From NCBI RefSeq assembly GCF_002754375.1, contig NZ_PEFF01000001.1:4357501-4421500 (forward strand): DNA of 64,000 nucleotides, in the 5' to 3' direction. Origin of the DNA: Variovorax sp. 54. GTDB lineage: Bacteria > Pseudomonadota > Gammaproteobacteria > Burkholderiales > Burkholderiaceae_C. Below are positions 31,627-40,241 of this stretch, piece after piece. The translations under genes and the position numbers were made by a program. How positions within the stretch are numbered: the first letter of the stretch is position 1; every line of letters begins with the position of its first letter. The notes beneath the pieces were generated by a model. It ran no database searches and was not told the origin of the DNA. It was given only the letters and a program-made list of their open reading frames with translations.

Positions 31627-31653
31627 TCATAAGGGCATTCGATGACCTTTCAA
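31626..31653 (-). promoter_or_regulatory. groES promoter overlapping CIRCE
   Basis: On the minus strand TTGAAA and TATGAT are separated by 16 bases. The last T of the -10 is the first T of CIRCE. CTTGAAA followed after 12 bases by CCCTTATGA also resembles a sigma-32 promoter, so heat-shock control may be dual. Confidence 0.7.
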
Positions 31654-31929
31654 GAGCGTGGCCCTTGCCCTCGTCTCGCACGGCTGTGCTTTTACGGGGA
31701 AACCCTGGGCTGCCGGGTGCCACCGGTCGGAACGTTTGGGGTTCTTTTGTCCGGGTGAAATAAGACCACTCAGACCCATGCAGAGGCCGCGCGCGGATTG
31801 CTTCCTTGTAATCCACGTGATCGGCGATTGACGGGGCGGGCTTCCTAGAGTCGCGGCACGCCAGCTCGCAGCACCGGACGGATGTGCGCGCAGGCCGCCC
31901 GATCCACCCTTTCAATCTCCAAGGACACC
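31654..31929. other. Intergenic region between groES promoter and cupredoxin gene
   Basis: No reading frame with family features is seen here. It must hold the promoter of the cupredoxin gene. No convincing operator or RNA was recognised; a ribosome-site-like CAAGGACACC lies just before the start at 31930. Confidence 0.5.
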
Positions 31930-32424
31930 ATGGCTCTTACCTTCCGCAACACCGTTTTCGCTGCCTTGGCCGCATTGGCCGCCGTCGGCGCTTCCGCCTC
32001 GGGCACCCATGCCGGCGACCACGGCCATGACGATGCCGAGGCCGCCATCGGCAAGCCCGGCGTGGCCGCCAAGGTGACGCGCACGGTCCAGGTCGACATG
32101 ACGGACGCGATGCGCTTCACGCCGGCGGACATCAAGGTCAGGCAGGGGGAGACGGTGCGCTTCGTCGTCAAGAACTCCGGGGTCCTGAAGCACGAGCTCG
32201 TGCTCGGGACCGAGAAGGCGCTCAAGGCGCACTACGACGCCATGAAGAAGAACCCCGAGATGGAGCACGCCGATCCGAACATGGTCACGCTGGCCGCGGG
32301 CAAGACCGGCGAGATCGTCTGGCAGTTCACGCAGGCCGGCAAGGTCGACTTCGGCTGCCTGCAGCCGGGCCACTACGACGCCGGAATGAAGGGCGCGGTG
32401 CTGGTGGGCAAGGCCGGCAAGTAA
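31930..32424 (+). CDS. Periplasmic cupredoxin-family copper protein
   Basis: The ATG at 31930 follows AAGGA and begins a signal peptide cleaved near SASGTHA; this gives 164 residues. A His-rich stretch (HAGDHGHDD) follows the signal, then a blue-copper fold with all four ligands: H88 (VLKHELV), C143, H148 and M153 (CLQPGHYDAGM). Such proteins occur beside copper-resistance or heavy-metal genes and bind or shuttle copper in the periplasm. It stands alone here, between groESL and an iron-uptake island, so its electron partner is unknown. It ends in a GC-rich palindromic stretch before the convergent TonB receptor. Confidence 0.87.
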   Translation: MALTFRNTVFAALAALAAVGASASGTHAGDHGHDDAEAAIGKPGVAAKVTRTVQVDMTDAMRFTPADIKVRQGETVRFVVKNSGVLKHELVLGTEKALKAHYDAMKKNPEMEHADPNMVTLAAGKTGEIVWQFTQAGKVDFGCLQPGHYDAGMKGAVLVGKAGK

Positions 32425-32470
32425 GAACCAAGAGGCGGCCGCGTGTTGAACACGCAGCCGCCCGGCACGC

Positions 32471-34645
32471 TCAGAACTTCGCGCGCAGCGTCAGCTGCAC
32501 CTCGCGCCCCGGTCCCGGCAGGATCAGGTTGTCCACGCTGCCGTGGGCCGAGACGTAGTACTTGCGGTTCGCGATGTTCTTCAGGTTCAGCGCGATCTCG
32601 TAGCGCTCGGTCTTGTAGTTGGCCGCGAGGTCGGCGGTCAGGTACGAGGGCAGCGTGACGAGGTTGCTGAGCGAGGCATAGCGCGCGCTGACGTAGTTCA
32701 GGCCGCCGCCGGCGCTGAAGCCGTGGCCGAGGTCCTTCATGGCCCACACGAAGGCCGAGTGGCGCGGCGTGAGCGCGGCGGTCTTGCCCTGCACCGGGAT
32801 CGCGGCGCCCACGGGCAGCTGCAGCGAGCTCACGGTGGCGAGCGACTTCGTCATCTTCGCGTCGAGGTACGCATAGCCCGCGCTCACGTCCCAGCGGCCC
32901 GGCAGACGGCCGTTGAGCGCAAGCTCCAGGCCGTTGGTGCGCTGCGTGCCGACGTTGATCTGGCGGCGTGGGTTGTTCGGGTCGGTGTTCTTGATGCCCG
33001 AGCGCTCCAGGTTGAACAGCGCGGTCGTGAGGTTCAGGCCGCCGTCGAGCAGGTCGAACTTGGCGCCGATTTCCTTGTTGACGGTGATCTCGGGCGCGTT
33101 GTCGATGTTGCCGGCGGACAGCGCGAAGTTCTCGCCCGAGGGCTGGAACGAGCGGCTGTACGACACGTAGTACGACTGCACCGCATCCGGCTGCCACACC
33201 ACGCCGGCGCGCGGGCTGAACTTGCGGTCGGTGCGCGCCAGCGGCGCGAGCTTGCGCTCGAAGCTGGTGTCCTGCTTGAACACGTCGTAGCGTCCGCCGA
33301 GCAGCGCCTTCCACTGCGGCGCCAGCGTGATCTGGTCCTGGAAATACACGGCCGCGGTCTTGAACTCGCTGTTGCTCGGGATCGCGCCGTCGGCCAGGTA
33401 CGTGGCGAGCGGAATCGGCTGCGGGTCGACCACCGGGTTGAACAGGCTCACGCGCTCGAAGCCCGTGGCCGACGACACGCTGAACAGGCGCTTGCGCTGC
33501 ACGCCGAACTCGGCGCCGACCAGCCACTCCTGCTTGAAGCCGCCGATGTCGTTGCGCCAGGTCAGGTCGGTCTGGTTGAACCAGCCGCTCTCGTCGCGGT
33601 CGACGATGCCGCGCGTGCGGCCCACCGTGAGGCGCACCGGGTCGGTGGTGCCGCTGGGCAGCGTGTTGTTGCGGTCCAGGTGGTAGCTCGAGTAGCGCGT
33701 GGTGTTGCGCAGGCTCAACGCGTCGCTGAAGCGGTGGTTCAGCGTGGCGGTGAACGTCTGCACCTTGCTGGTCACGGTGTCGTCGCGCTTGCCGTGCGCG
33801 GAGCCGTAGTAGGCGCCGATGGGCACGTCGACCGGGCGGCCGTTGAGCGCCGGAATGCCGAAGTCGGTGAGGCGCTGGTCGCGCAGGTTGGTGTACTGCA
33901 GCAGCAGGTCGGTCTGCGGGCTGAACTTGATCGCCAGCGAGGGCGCGATGTTGTAGCGGTCGGTGAACTGCTGGTCGCGGTAGCTGTCCGACTTCTCGCC
34001 CGCCACGTTCAGTCGGAAGGCCATGTTCTCGCCAATGGGCGTGTTCAGGTCGATCGTGCTGCGCGTGTAGTGGTGGCTGCCCAGGCCCAGCGAGACCTCG
34101 CCGAAGCGGCGCTCGAACACGGGCTTCTTGGTCACGCGGTTGATCAGGCCGCCCGAGGAGCCGCGGCCGTAGAGCACGGCGGCCGGGCCCTTGAGCACCT
34201 CGATGCGCTCGGTGTCCGAGAGGTCGCGGAAGTACAGCGCGTCATCGCGCACGCCGTCGACGAACCAGTCGGAGATGCCGCTGAAGCCGCGGATCACGAC
34301 CTGGTCGCGCTGGCCGTCGCCGTGGTTGAAGCTCACGCCCGGCACGTTGCGCAGGGCGTCCTGCATCGACACGGCGCCCTGGTCGCGCAGCAGTTGCTCG
34401 GGCAGCACGTTCACGGCCTGCGGCACGTCGCGCAGCGGCGCGCTGCCCTTGGTGGCGGTGCTGGTGGCGGCGGGGGCATAACCCTTGTCGTCCTCGGCGC
34501 TGACGGTCACTTCCTTCAGGGTCGAGGCGGTGGCGGCGGTCTGCGCCAGGGCGGCGCCCGAGAGCGACGCGAGGGTGGCGGCGGCCAGCAGGGAAAGGGG
34601 CCACAGCGGGCGCGAAGAGGTGGCAGTGCGGGAAGAGGGCTTCAT
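32471..34645 (-). CDS. TonB-dependent siderophore receptor (catecholate/Fiu-like)
   Basis: The start at 34645 begins the signal peptide (LWPLSLLAAATLASLSG, cleaved near ALAQT) and gives 724 residues. A TonB box-like LKEVTVSAED follows. The plug has VPQAVNVLPEQLLRDQGA, ALRNVPGVSF, VVIRGFSGISDWFVDG and IEVLKGPAAVLYGRGSSGG. The C-terminal half is a 22-strand barrel ending in the usual Phe (LTLRAKF). It imports a ferric siderophore across the outer membrane using TonB energy; the ligand class is inferred from plug similarity only. The promoter region contains a candidate Fur site at 34849-34869. Confidence 0.93.
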   Translation of the reverse strand: MKPSSRTATSSRPLWPLSLLAAATLASLSGAALAQTAATASTLKEVTVSAEDDKGYAPAATSTATKGSAPLRDVPQAVNVLPEQLLRDQGAVSMQDALRNVPGVSFNHGDGQRDQVVIRGFSGISDWFVDGVRDDALYFRDLSDTERIEVLKGPAAVLYGRGSSGGLINRVTKKPVFERRFGEVSLGLGSHHYTRSTIDLNTPIGENMAFRLNVAGEKSDSYRDQQFTDRYNIAPSLAIKFSPQTDLLLQYTNLRDQRLTDFGIPALNGRPVDVPIGAYYGSAHGKRDDTVTSKVQTFTATLNHRFSDALSLRNTTRYSSYHLDRNNTLPSGTTDPVRLTVGRTRGIVDRDESGWFNQTDLTWRNDIGGFKQEWLVGAEFGVQRKRLFSVSSATGFERVSLFNPVVDPQPIPLATYLADGAIPSNSEFKTAAVYFQDQITLAPQWKALLGGRYDVFKQDTSFERKLAPLARTDRKFSPRAGVVWQPDAVQSYYVSYSRSFQPSGENFALSAGNIDNAPEITVNKEIGAKFDLLDGGLNLTTALFNLERSGIKNTDPNNPRRQINVGTQRTNGLELALNGRLPGRWDVSAGYAYLDAKMTKSLATVSSLQLPVGAAIPVQGKTAALTPRHSAFVWAMKDLGHGFSAGGGLNYVSARYASLSNLVTLPSYLTADLAANYKTERYEIALNLKNIANRKYYVSAHGSVDNLILPGPGREVQLTLRAKF

Positions 34646-34848
34646 GTTGTCCAGTTTTTTTAAGGCGGCGTCGCGCACAGGCAGCCGCGCACGCGCACGC
34701 ACAACCCGTCGTCATGGGACGCTGGGCGATGTCGTGCCTTGCCTTGAAAAAATCTGGGTGAGGCGGGGGCCGGGCAGACGGAAGGAAGCTCCGTCGTGGC
34801 ACCCCTGGGTGACGGCCGCTGGAGGCGGCGAATGAATTGTAAAGTTCT

Positions 34849-34869
34849 AGATGCGAGTTGTTCGCATCT
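34849..34869 (-). promoter_or_regulatory. Candidate Fur box with -10 for the TonB receptor at 32471-34645
   Basis: AGATGCGA, five bases, TCGCATCT is a perfect 8-bp palindrome resembling beta-proteobacterial Fur sites of the GCGAAT-ATTCGC kind. On the minus strand it is followed after seven bases by TACAAT, a good -10. It could alternatively be a hairpin ending the phospholipase gene. Confidence 0.45.
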
Positions 34870-34899
34870 GTGGCAAGAATGAGACGAGCGACCGCCGGC

Positions 34900-36492
34900 T
34901 CACAGCTGGTCGGTCGGCACGAACCACGAGAACAGCAGCAGCTGCAGGCGCGTGAGCATGCTGGAGTCGGGCTCGCTGTCGAGCACCTCGTTGTGTACGT
35001 CGCCGGTGCCGATCCACTGCACGTTCTGGCCGTCGGGCTTGAGCACGACGCGGTACACGCCTTCCATGTCGTCCAGCTGGTAGGCGAAGAGCAGCGCCTG
35101 CGTGAGCTCGAAGCTGCGCACGCGCACGCCGAACTCGGTGTTCAGCAGGGCCGAGCGCGGGTCGAGGTTCATCGAGCCGAGCAGCACCCACTGGCGATCG
35201 ACCAGCGCCAGCTTGGCATGCAGGCGTCCGCGCGCCTTCTTGAGCAGGCTGCGGAACTGGCCGCTGCGCTTGAGCTGCTGCGTGCTGACCTCGTACAGGT
35301 TCACGCCCAGCTTGAGCATGTCGACGCGGTAGCGGTTGTAGTTGATGTTCACCAGCGGCTCGTCGCTGTCGGCCAGCGAGTTGGTGACCACGGTGATGCT
35401 CAGGCCGTGCTCGCGACCCATGCGGATGCGCTCCATGCCCTCGTCGCCGGGAATGAAGTAGGGCGAGATCACCACCACGTTCGACTTCGCAGCGCCCAGC
35501 ATCTCGTGAAAGCGCTGCGCCAGCGATTCCTGCGGCTGGACCATCTTGCCCAGGGCCTTGTTGGGGCTGTCGGCGGTGGCGGCGGCTTCGGCGCGGATCC
35601 AGCGCGTCTCGCCCATGTTCGCGAGCTGCGCGCCCAGGGGCAGGTCGCCCAGCAGGTCGGTGGCGGCCAGCGGGTCGGGCAGCGGTGCGAAGGCGGGCGA
35701 GGTCGCCGTATCGAAGGCAGCCTTGAGTTCGTCGGGCGTGAGCGTCGTGCCGGCCATGCGCTGCAGCGGGTAGACGACGTCGCTGTTCCAGTAGGTGTCG
35801 AAGATCCCGGCCGACTGCGCCACCACCGGGCCGGCCAGCAGCAGCTCGAAGTCGATGAAGTTGGCGCTCTCGCTGCGCAGGAAGTACTCGTCCGCGAGGT
35901 TGCGCCCGCCGGCGATGGCCAGGGCGCCGTCGGCGATGAACAGCTTGTTGTGCATGCGGTGGTTGAGCCGCCGGAAATCGCCGAAGAACTCCAGCCAGCG
36001 CATCGACGAGTGGTCGCGCGCGTTCACGAAGGGGTTGAACAGCCGCACCTGCGCGTTCGGCTCGGCGGCCAGCCCGAGCAGCAGGCGGTCCATGCCCGCC
36101 GTATAGAAATCGTCGAGCAGCAGGCGCACGCGCACGCCGCGCCGGGCGGCGTCGCGCAGTTCGCGCAGCAGCAGGCGGCCGGTCTTGTCGTTGCCGAGCT
36201 GGTAGGTCTGCACGTCGAGCGACGACTGGGCGCGCCGGATGAGCTCCAGCCGCGCGTCGAGCGCGAACGAGGCCTCGATCAGCGGTCGCATGCTCGAGAG
36301 CCCGTCGGGCGGCGAATCCAGGCTGGCGGCGGCGCGGCCTAGCGGGGTGGCGGGCGAGGCGGGAATGGCCACCGAGGGCGGCCCATCGGGCAGGCGCGGC
36401 GGCAGTCCGGCGCAGCCGGTGAGCACCAGCACGGCCAGCACCAGCGCCGGGCCGCGCAGCGCGGGAAACAACGAGGCGAGGAGCTTGAGCAT
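34900..36492 (-). CDS. Phospholipase D-family lipoprotein (cardiolipin synthase-like, ClsC type)
   Basis: The start at 36492 gives 530 residues with a lipoprotein signal ending LAVLVLTGCAG; an ATG at 36519 would add nine residues. Two HKD motifs are intact: HNKLFIADGALAIAGGRN and LHAKLALVDRQWVLLGSMN, each H-x-K-x4-D. ClsC-type enzymes join phosphatidyl groups to make cardiolipin, and other family members cut phosphodiester bonds. The lipobox suggests attachment to a membrane facing the periplasm, unlike E. coli ClsC. It lies between two TonB receptor genes and diverges from the one at 36667, but nothing else links it to iron. Confidence 0.88.
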   Translation of the reverse strand: MLKLLASLFPALRGPALVLAVLVLTGCAGLPPRLPDGPPSVAIPASPATPLGRAAASLDSPPDGLSSMRPLIEASFALDARLELIRRAQSSLDVQTYQLGNDKTGRLLLRELRDAARRGVRVRLLLDDFYTAGMDRLLLGLAAEPNAQVRLFNPFVNARDHSSMRWLEFFGDFRRLNHRMHNKLFIADGALAIAGGRNLADEYFLRSESANFIDFELLLAGPVVAQSAGIFDTYWNSDVVYPLQRMAGTTLTPDELKAAFDTATSPAFAPLPDPLAATDLLGDLPLGAQLANMGETRWIRAEAAATADSPNKALGKMVQPQESLAQRFHEMLGAAKSNVVVISPYFIPGDEGMERIRMGREHGLSITVVTNSLADSDEPLVNINYNRYRVDMLKLGVNLYEVSTQQLKRSGQFRSLLKKARGRLHAKLALVDRQWVLLGSMNLDPRSALLNTEFGVRVRSFELTQALLFAYQLDDMEGVYRVVLKPDGQNVQWIGTGDVHNEVLDSEPDSSMLTRLQLLLFSWFVPTDQL

Positions 36493-36614
36493 GGGGCCTG
36501 TCAGCGCACGCAACGGCATGCGGGCGGGATCGTAGCTCGGCGGGTGCGGGCAACCGCGGCGGTTTTGCAACGCTTCGCCCCCGTGTGCTGGAAAACCCGG
36601 GGAGCGAGACTCTC

Positions 36615-36650
36615 TTGACAATAGAATACGAATAGTTATCAATAGTATTC
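36615..36650 (+). promoter_or_regulatory. Promoter with overlapping Fur-like box for the TonB receptor at 36667
   Basis: TTGACA at 36615-36620 is followed after 16 bases by TATCAA. The AT-rich stretch 36624-36650 holds GAATAC, GAATAG and the inverted GTATTC, the hexamer array expected for Fur. It lies immediately before the start codon, unlike the surrounding GC-rich DNA. Confidence 0.6.
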
Positions 36651-36666
36651 AGTAGACGATAAAAAC

Positions 36667-38763
36667 ATGGAAAGAATCTTCGCGCGGCGCAGGGCCGCTT
36701 CGGTGCTGGTGGGCTGTCTGGCGATCTACGCGCAGCATCAGGTGTTGGCGCAGACGAGCGGCACGGGGTCGCTCCCTGAAGTGCGGGTCGATGCGAACGC
36801 CGAAGCTGAAACCGCCACCTCGCCCGTGATCGGCTACCGCGCGAAGAACGCCGTCACCGCCACCAAGACCGACACGCCGCTGTCGGAAACCCCGCAGTCC
36901 GTCACCGTGATCACGCGCGACCAGATAGTCGACCAGGGCGCCAACAGCCTGCAGGACGCCCTCAACTACGCGGCGGGCGTGCGCTCCGATGCGTACGGCC
37001 TGGATTCGCGGACCGATTCGATCCGTGTGCGCGGCGCCTTGCCCGACATCTACCTCGACGGCCTGCGCCAGGCCTACGGCTACTACACGAGCACCACGCG
37101 CACCGAGCCCTACACGCTCGAGCGCCTCGAAGTGTTGCGCGGCCCCTCGGGCATGCTGTTCGGCGCGGGCACCGCGGCGGGCGTGGTCAACATGGTCAGC
37201 AAGCGACCGCTGCAGGAGGCCCAGCGCGAGGTGGGCGTGCAGTTCGGCAGCTTCGGCCGCAAGCAGGTGCAGGCCGACTTGACCGGCCCGCTGAACGCCG
37301 ACGGCTCGCTGTCGTACCGGCTGATCGCGCTGCAGCGCAAGTCGGATTCGCAGGTCGACCACGTGCCCGACGACCGCAGCGTGATCGCGCCGTCGCTCAC
37401 CTGGCGCCCCAACGCCGCGACCTCGCTGACGCTGCAAGGCCTGTGGCAAAAAGACAAGAGCGGCAGCAGCTCGCAGTTCCTGCCGTGGGAAGGCACCTTG
37501 CTGCCGAACGCGAACGGCCGCGTGCCGGCCAGCCGCTTCATCGGCGAGCCCAGCGACTACTACAACAGCGAGCGCCAGACCTTCGGCTGGCAGTTCGAGC
37601 ACAAGTTCAACGACAGCTGGACCGTGCGCCAGAACTTCCGCTACGCGAAGAACGAAAACGACAACCGCTACCACTACGGCGGTGCGTTCAGCGGCTTCGA
37701 CAGCTGGTCGACCGACCCGATCTTCAAGCGCGTGTTCCCCCGCTACTACGACAGCCAGCTGACGCGCAACCGCACGCAGACGCTGGACAACCACGTCGAA
37801 GGCCACTTCCAGACCGGCGCGCTCAAGCACACGTTGTTGATCGGTACAGACTTCGCGCGCCAGCGCGAGAACGTGTGGGGCGGCACCACGGCCGACACCA
37901 TCGACATCTACGCGCCGGTGTACGGCCACCTCGACGAGCCCGAGCGCGTGGCACGTCCGCGCACCCGCCAGCGCCAGACCGGCCTGTACCTGCAGGACCA
38001 GATCAAGCTCGACCACTGGATCTTCGTGGCCGGCCTGCGCCATGACCGCGCCGTGTCCAGCGCCGCCGGCAGCGACGAGGAAAAGAGCAGCGCCACCACC
38101 AAGCGCCTGGGCGTGATGTACGCCCATCCTTCGGGCTGGTCGCCGTACCTGAGCTACAGCGAGTCGTTCACGCCGCAGTCGCCGCGCGAAGGCCGCATCT
38201 TCTCGCCGCTGCGCGGTGAGCAGTGGGAAGCGGGCGTCAAGTACGAGCCCAAGGATCGCGCCCTGGCCTTCAGCGCCGCGGTGTACGACCTGCGCGAGAA
38301 GAACCAGATCGTCGAAGAACGGCCGAACGTGTTCTCGCAGCGCGGCCTCACCAAGACCCGGGGCGTGGAGCTGGAGGCCAAGGGCTCGGTGGGTTCCAAC
38401 CTCGACCTGATCGCCCACTACAACTACACCGACGCCGACGCGCAGATCGAAGGCCTGCCCAAGCACCAGGCCAGCTTCTGGGCGAAGTACAAGTTCTCGG
38501 TGGCCGGCATGAACGGCTTCTCGGCCGGCGCCGGCGTGCGCGTGATGAGTTCGTTCCGCGACACCCAGTTCGGCACCGGACCGCGCATCCCGGGCGTGGC
38601 ATTGGCCGACCTGGTGTTTGCTTACGATACGGCCCAGTGGCGCTATGCGCTCAACATCAACAACGTGACGGACAAGGTGTACTTCAGCACCTGCCTCTCG
38701 CGCGGTGACTGCTGGTACGGTGCGCGACGCAACATCGTGGCGAGCGCCACCTACCGCTTCTAG
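36667..38763 (+). CDS. TonB-dependent siderophore receptor (FhuE/FpvA-like)
   Basis: This 698-residue protein has a signal peptide ending near HQVLAQT, followed by the TonB-box region LPEVRVDANAE. The plug has ETPQSVTVITRDQIVDQGA, LQDALNYAAGV, SIRVRGALPDIYLDG and LEVLRGPSGMLFGAG. The barrel ends in ASATYRF, including a Cys pair (STCLSRGDCWYG) near the C-terminus as in hydroxamate receptors of the FhuE/FpvA group. It should import a ferric siderophore. A PepSY membrane protein and a small membrane protein follow on the same strand, a common siderophore-uptake cassette. The Fur-like promoter directly upstream predicts induction by iron starvation. Confidence 0.94.
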   Translation: MERIFARRRAASVLVGCLAIYAQHQVLAQTSGTGSLPEVRVDANAEAETATSPVIGYRAKNAVTATKTDTPLSETPQSVTVITRDQIVDQGANSLQDALNYAAGVRSDAYGLDSRTDSIRVRGALPDIYLDGLRQAYGYYTSTTRTEPYTLERLEVLRGPSGMLFGAGTAAGVVNMVSKRPLQEAQREVGVQFGSFGRKQVQADLTGPLNADGSLSYRLIALQRKSDSQVDHVPDDRSVIAPSLTWRPNAATSLTLQGLWQKDKSGSSSQFLPWEGTLLPNANGRVPASRFIGEPSDYYNSERQTFGWQFEHKFNDSWTVRQNFRYAKNENDNRYHYGGAFSGFDSWSTDPIFKRVFPRYYDSQLTRNRTQTLDNHVEGHFQTGALKHTLLIGTDFARQRENVWGGTTADTIDIYAPVYGHLDEPERVARPRTRQRQTGLYLQDQIKLDHWIFVAGLRHDRAVSSAAGSDEEKSSATTKRLGVMYAHPSGWSPYLSYSESFTPQSPREGRIFSPLRGEQWEAGVKYEPKDRALAFSAAVYDLREKNQIVEERPNVFSQRGLTKTRGVELEAKGSVGSNLDLIAHYNYTDADAQIEGLPKHQASFWAKYKFSVAGMNGFSAGAGVRVMSSFRDTQFGTGPRIPGVALADLVFAYDTAQWRYALNINNVTDKVYFSTCLSRGDCWYGARRNIVASATYRF

Positions 38764-38792
38764 CCTTTTCCCACCCAACGACACACGACGAC

Positions 38793-39995
38793 ATGGACAG
38801 CCGAAAGATCAAGACCTGGGCCTGGGTCCACAAGTGGAGCAGCCTCGTCTGCACGGTGTTCATGCTGCTGCTGTGCATCACCGGCCTGCCGCTGATCTTC
38901 CACCACGAGATCGGTCACCTGCTGGGCACCGAGGTCGAGGCGCCGAAGATGCCGGCCAACACGCCGCGCATCAGCCTGGACAAGGTGGTCGAGATCGGCC
39001 GCGCCAAGCACCCCGACCGCGTGGTGCAGTTCGTCTCGCAGCCCGAGGACGACGACGGCCTGTGGTTCGTCACGCTCACGCCCACGCCCGAACCCACCGA
39101 AGACTTCAAGTCGGTGGCGGTCGATGCGCGCACCGGCGTCGTGCTGGCACAGCCGGAGTTCAGCCAGGGCTTCATGTACGTCATGTTCAAGCTGCACGTC
39201 GACCTGTTCGCCGGGCTGCCGGGCAAGCTGTTCCTGGGCTTCATGGGCCTGCTGCTGCTGGTGGCCATCGTCTCGGGCGTGGTGCTGTATTCGCCGTTCA
39301 TGCGCAAGCTCGACTTCGGCACGGTGCGGCGCGAGAAGCGCCCGCGCCTGAAGTGGCTCGACCTGCACAACCTGCTGGGCATCGTCACGCTGGTGTGGCT
39401 GTTCGTGGTGGGCTCCACCGGCATGATCAACACCTGGGCCGACCTGATCATCAAGTACTGGCAGTACGACCAGCTGAGCACGCTGCTCGCGCCCTACAAG
39501 AACGAGCCGGTGGTGCCGGTGGCCGAGCGCGGCTCGCTGCAGCGCTCGATGGAAGGCGCGATGCAGAAGGCGCCCGGCATGAAGCTGTCGTTCATCGCGT
39601 TCCCGGGCACCTCGTTCTCGAGCCCGCACCACACGACCTTCTTCCTGCGCGGCAACGAGCCCTTCACCTCGAAGCTGCTGCAGCCGGTGCTGGTCGATGC
39701 CAAGACGGCACAGGTCACAGCGGCGCCGAAGATGCCGTGGTACCTCACGGGCCTCTTGGTGTCGCAGCCGCTGCACTTCGGTGACTACGGCGGCATGCCG
39801 ATGCAGATCCTGTGGGCGCTGCTCGACATCGCGACCATCATCGTGCTGGGCAGCGGGCTGTACCTGTGGCTCAAGCGGGGCAACACCGTGCCGGCCCGGA
39901 CTGCCACGACCGCGGTGCCCGCCACGGAGCGCGCACCACCCTCGGCCTCGGGCCCGCAGCCCGACCCGGCACCGGCCATGAAGGTGCAGGCATGA
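38793..39995 (+). CDS. PepSY-associated transmembrane protein (PiuB/FoxB-like)
   Basis: This 400-residue inner-membrane protein has four main hydrophobic segments: residues about 15-35 (VHKWSSLVCTVFMLLLCITG), two central ones (FMGLLLLVAIVSGVVLYSPF and LGIVTLVWLFVVGSTGMINT) and one C-terminal (ALLDIATIIVLGSGLYLWL). PepSY-type periplasmic domains lie between them. Conserved histidines at membrane edges (VHKW, FHHEIGH, DLHNLLG) could bind heme. Relatives such as FoxB of Pseudomonas reduce ferric siderophores in the periplasm, fitting its place 29 bases after a TonB siderophore receptor. The small protein gene that follows overlaps its stop (ATGA). Confidence 0.9.
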   Translation: MDSRKIKTWAWVHKWSSLVCTVFMLLLCITGLPLIFHHEIGHLLGTEVEAPKMPANTPRISLDKVVEIGRAKHPDRVVQFVSQPEDDDGLWFVTLTPTPEPTEDFKSVAVDARTGVVLAQPEFSQGFMYVMFKLHVDLFAGLPGKLFLGFMGLLLLVAIVSGVVLYSPFMRKLDFGTVRREKRPRLKWLDLHNLLGIVTLVWLFVVGSTGMINTWADLIIKYWQYDQLSTLLAPYKNEPVVPVAERGSLQRSMEGAMQKAPGMKLSFIAFPGTSFSSPHHTTFFLRGNEPFTSKLLQPVLVDAKTAQVTAAPKMPWYLTGLLVSQPLHFGDYGGMPMQILWALLDIATIIVLGSGLYLWLKRGNTVPARTATTAVPATERAPPSASGPQPDPAPAMKVQA

Positions 39996-40204
39996 CGGCG
40001 CACCACAAGGCACCGCACCAATCCTTCTGGCGCATGTGGGGCTGGCCGATCGTGCTGGGCGTGCTGACCACCATCGGCCTGATCACCGCGCTGTTCAGCG
40101 ACGGCGGCATCGGCGACATGGTGGCCTGGGTGGGGCTGGGCATTCCGGTGCTCGTGTGCGCCTGGTACGGCTGGCGCCGGTCGCCGCGCACGGGTTCGCG
40201 CTAG
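39992..40204 (+). CDS. Small membrane protein coupled to the PepSY gene
   Basis: The start overlaps the PepSY stop (ATGA) and gives 70 residues. There are two hydrophobic segments (WGWPIVLGVLTTIGLITALF and VAWVGLGIPVLVCAWYGW) joined by a short SDGGIGD turn, and a basic tail RRSPRTGSR. I recognise only that similar two-helix proteins accompany PepSY genes in other Burkholderiales. It may be a subunit of the presumed siderophore reductase. No catalytic or metal-binding residues stand out apart from an N-terminal HHKAPH. Confidence 0.78.
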   Translation: MTAHHKAPHQSFWRMWGWPIVLGVLTTIGLITALFSDGGIGDMVAWVGLGIPVLVCAWYGWRRSPRTGSR

Positions 40205-40241
40205 GCCAGAGGGGCAGGGCACCGACGCAGAATCGGTGCCG

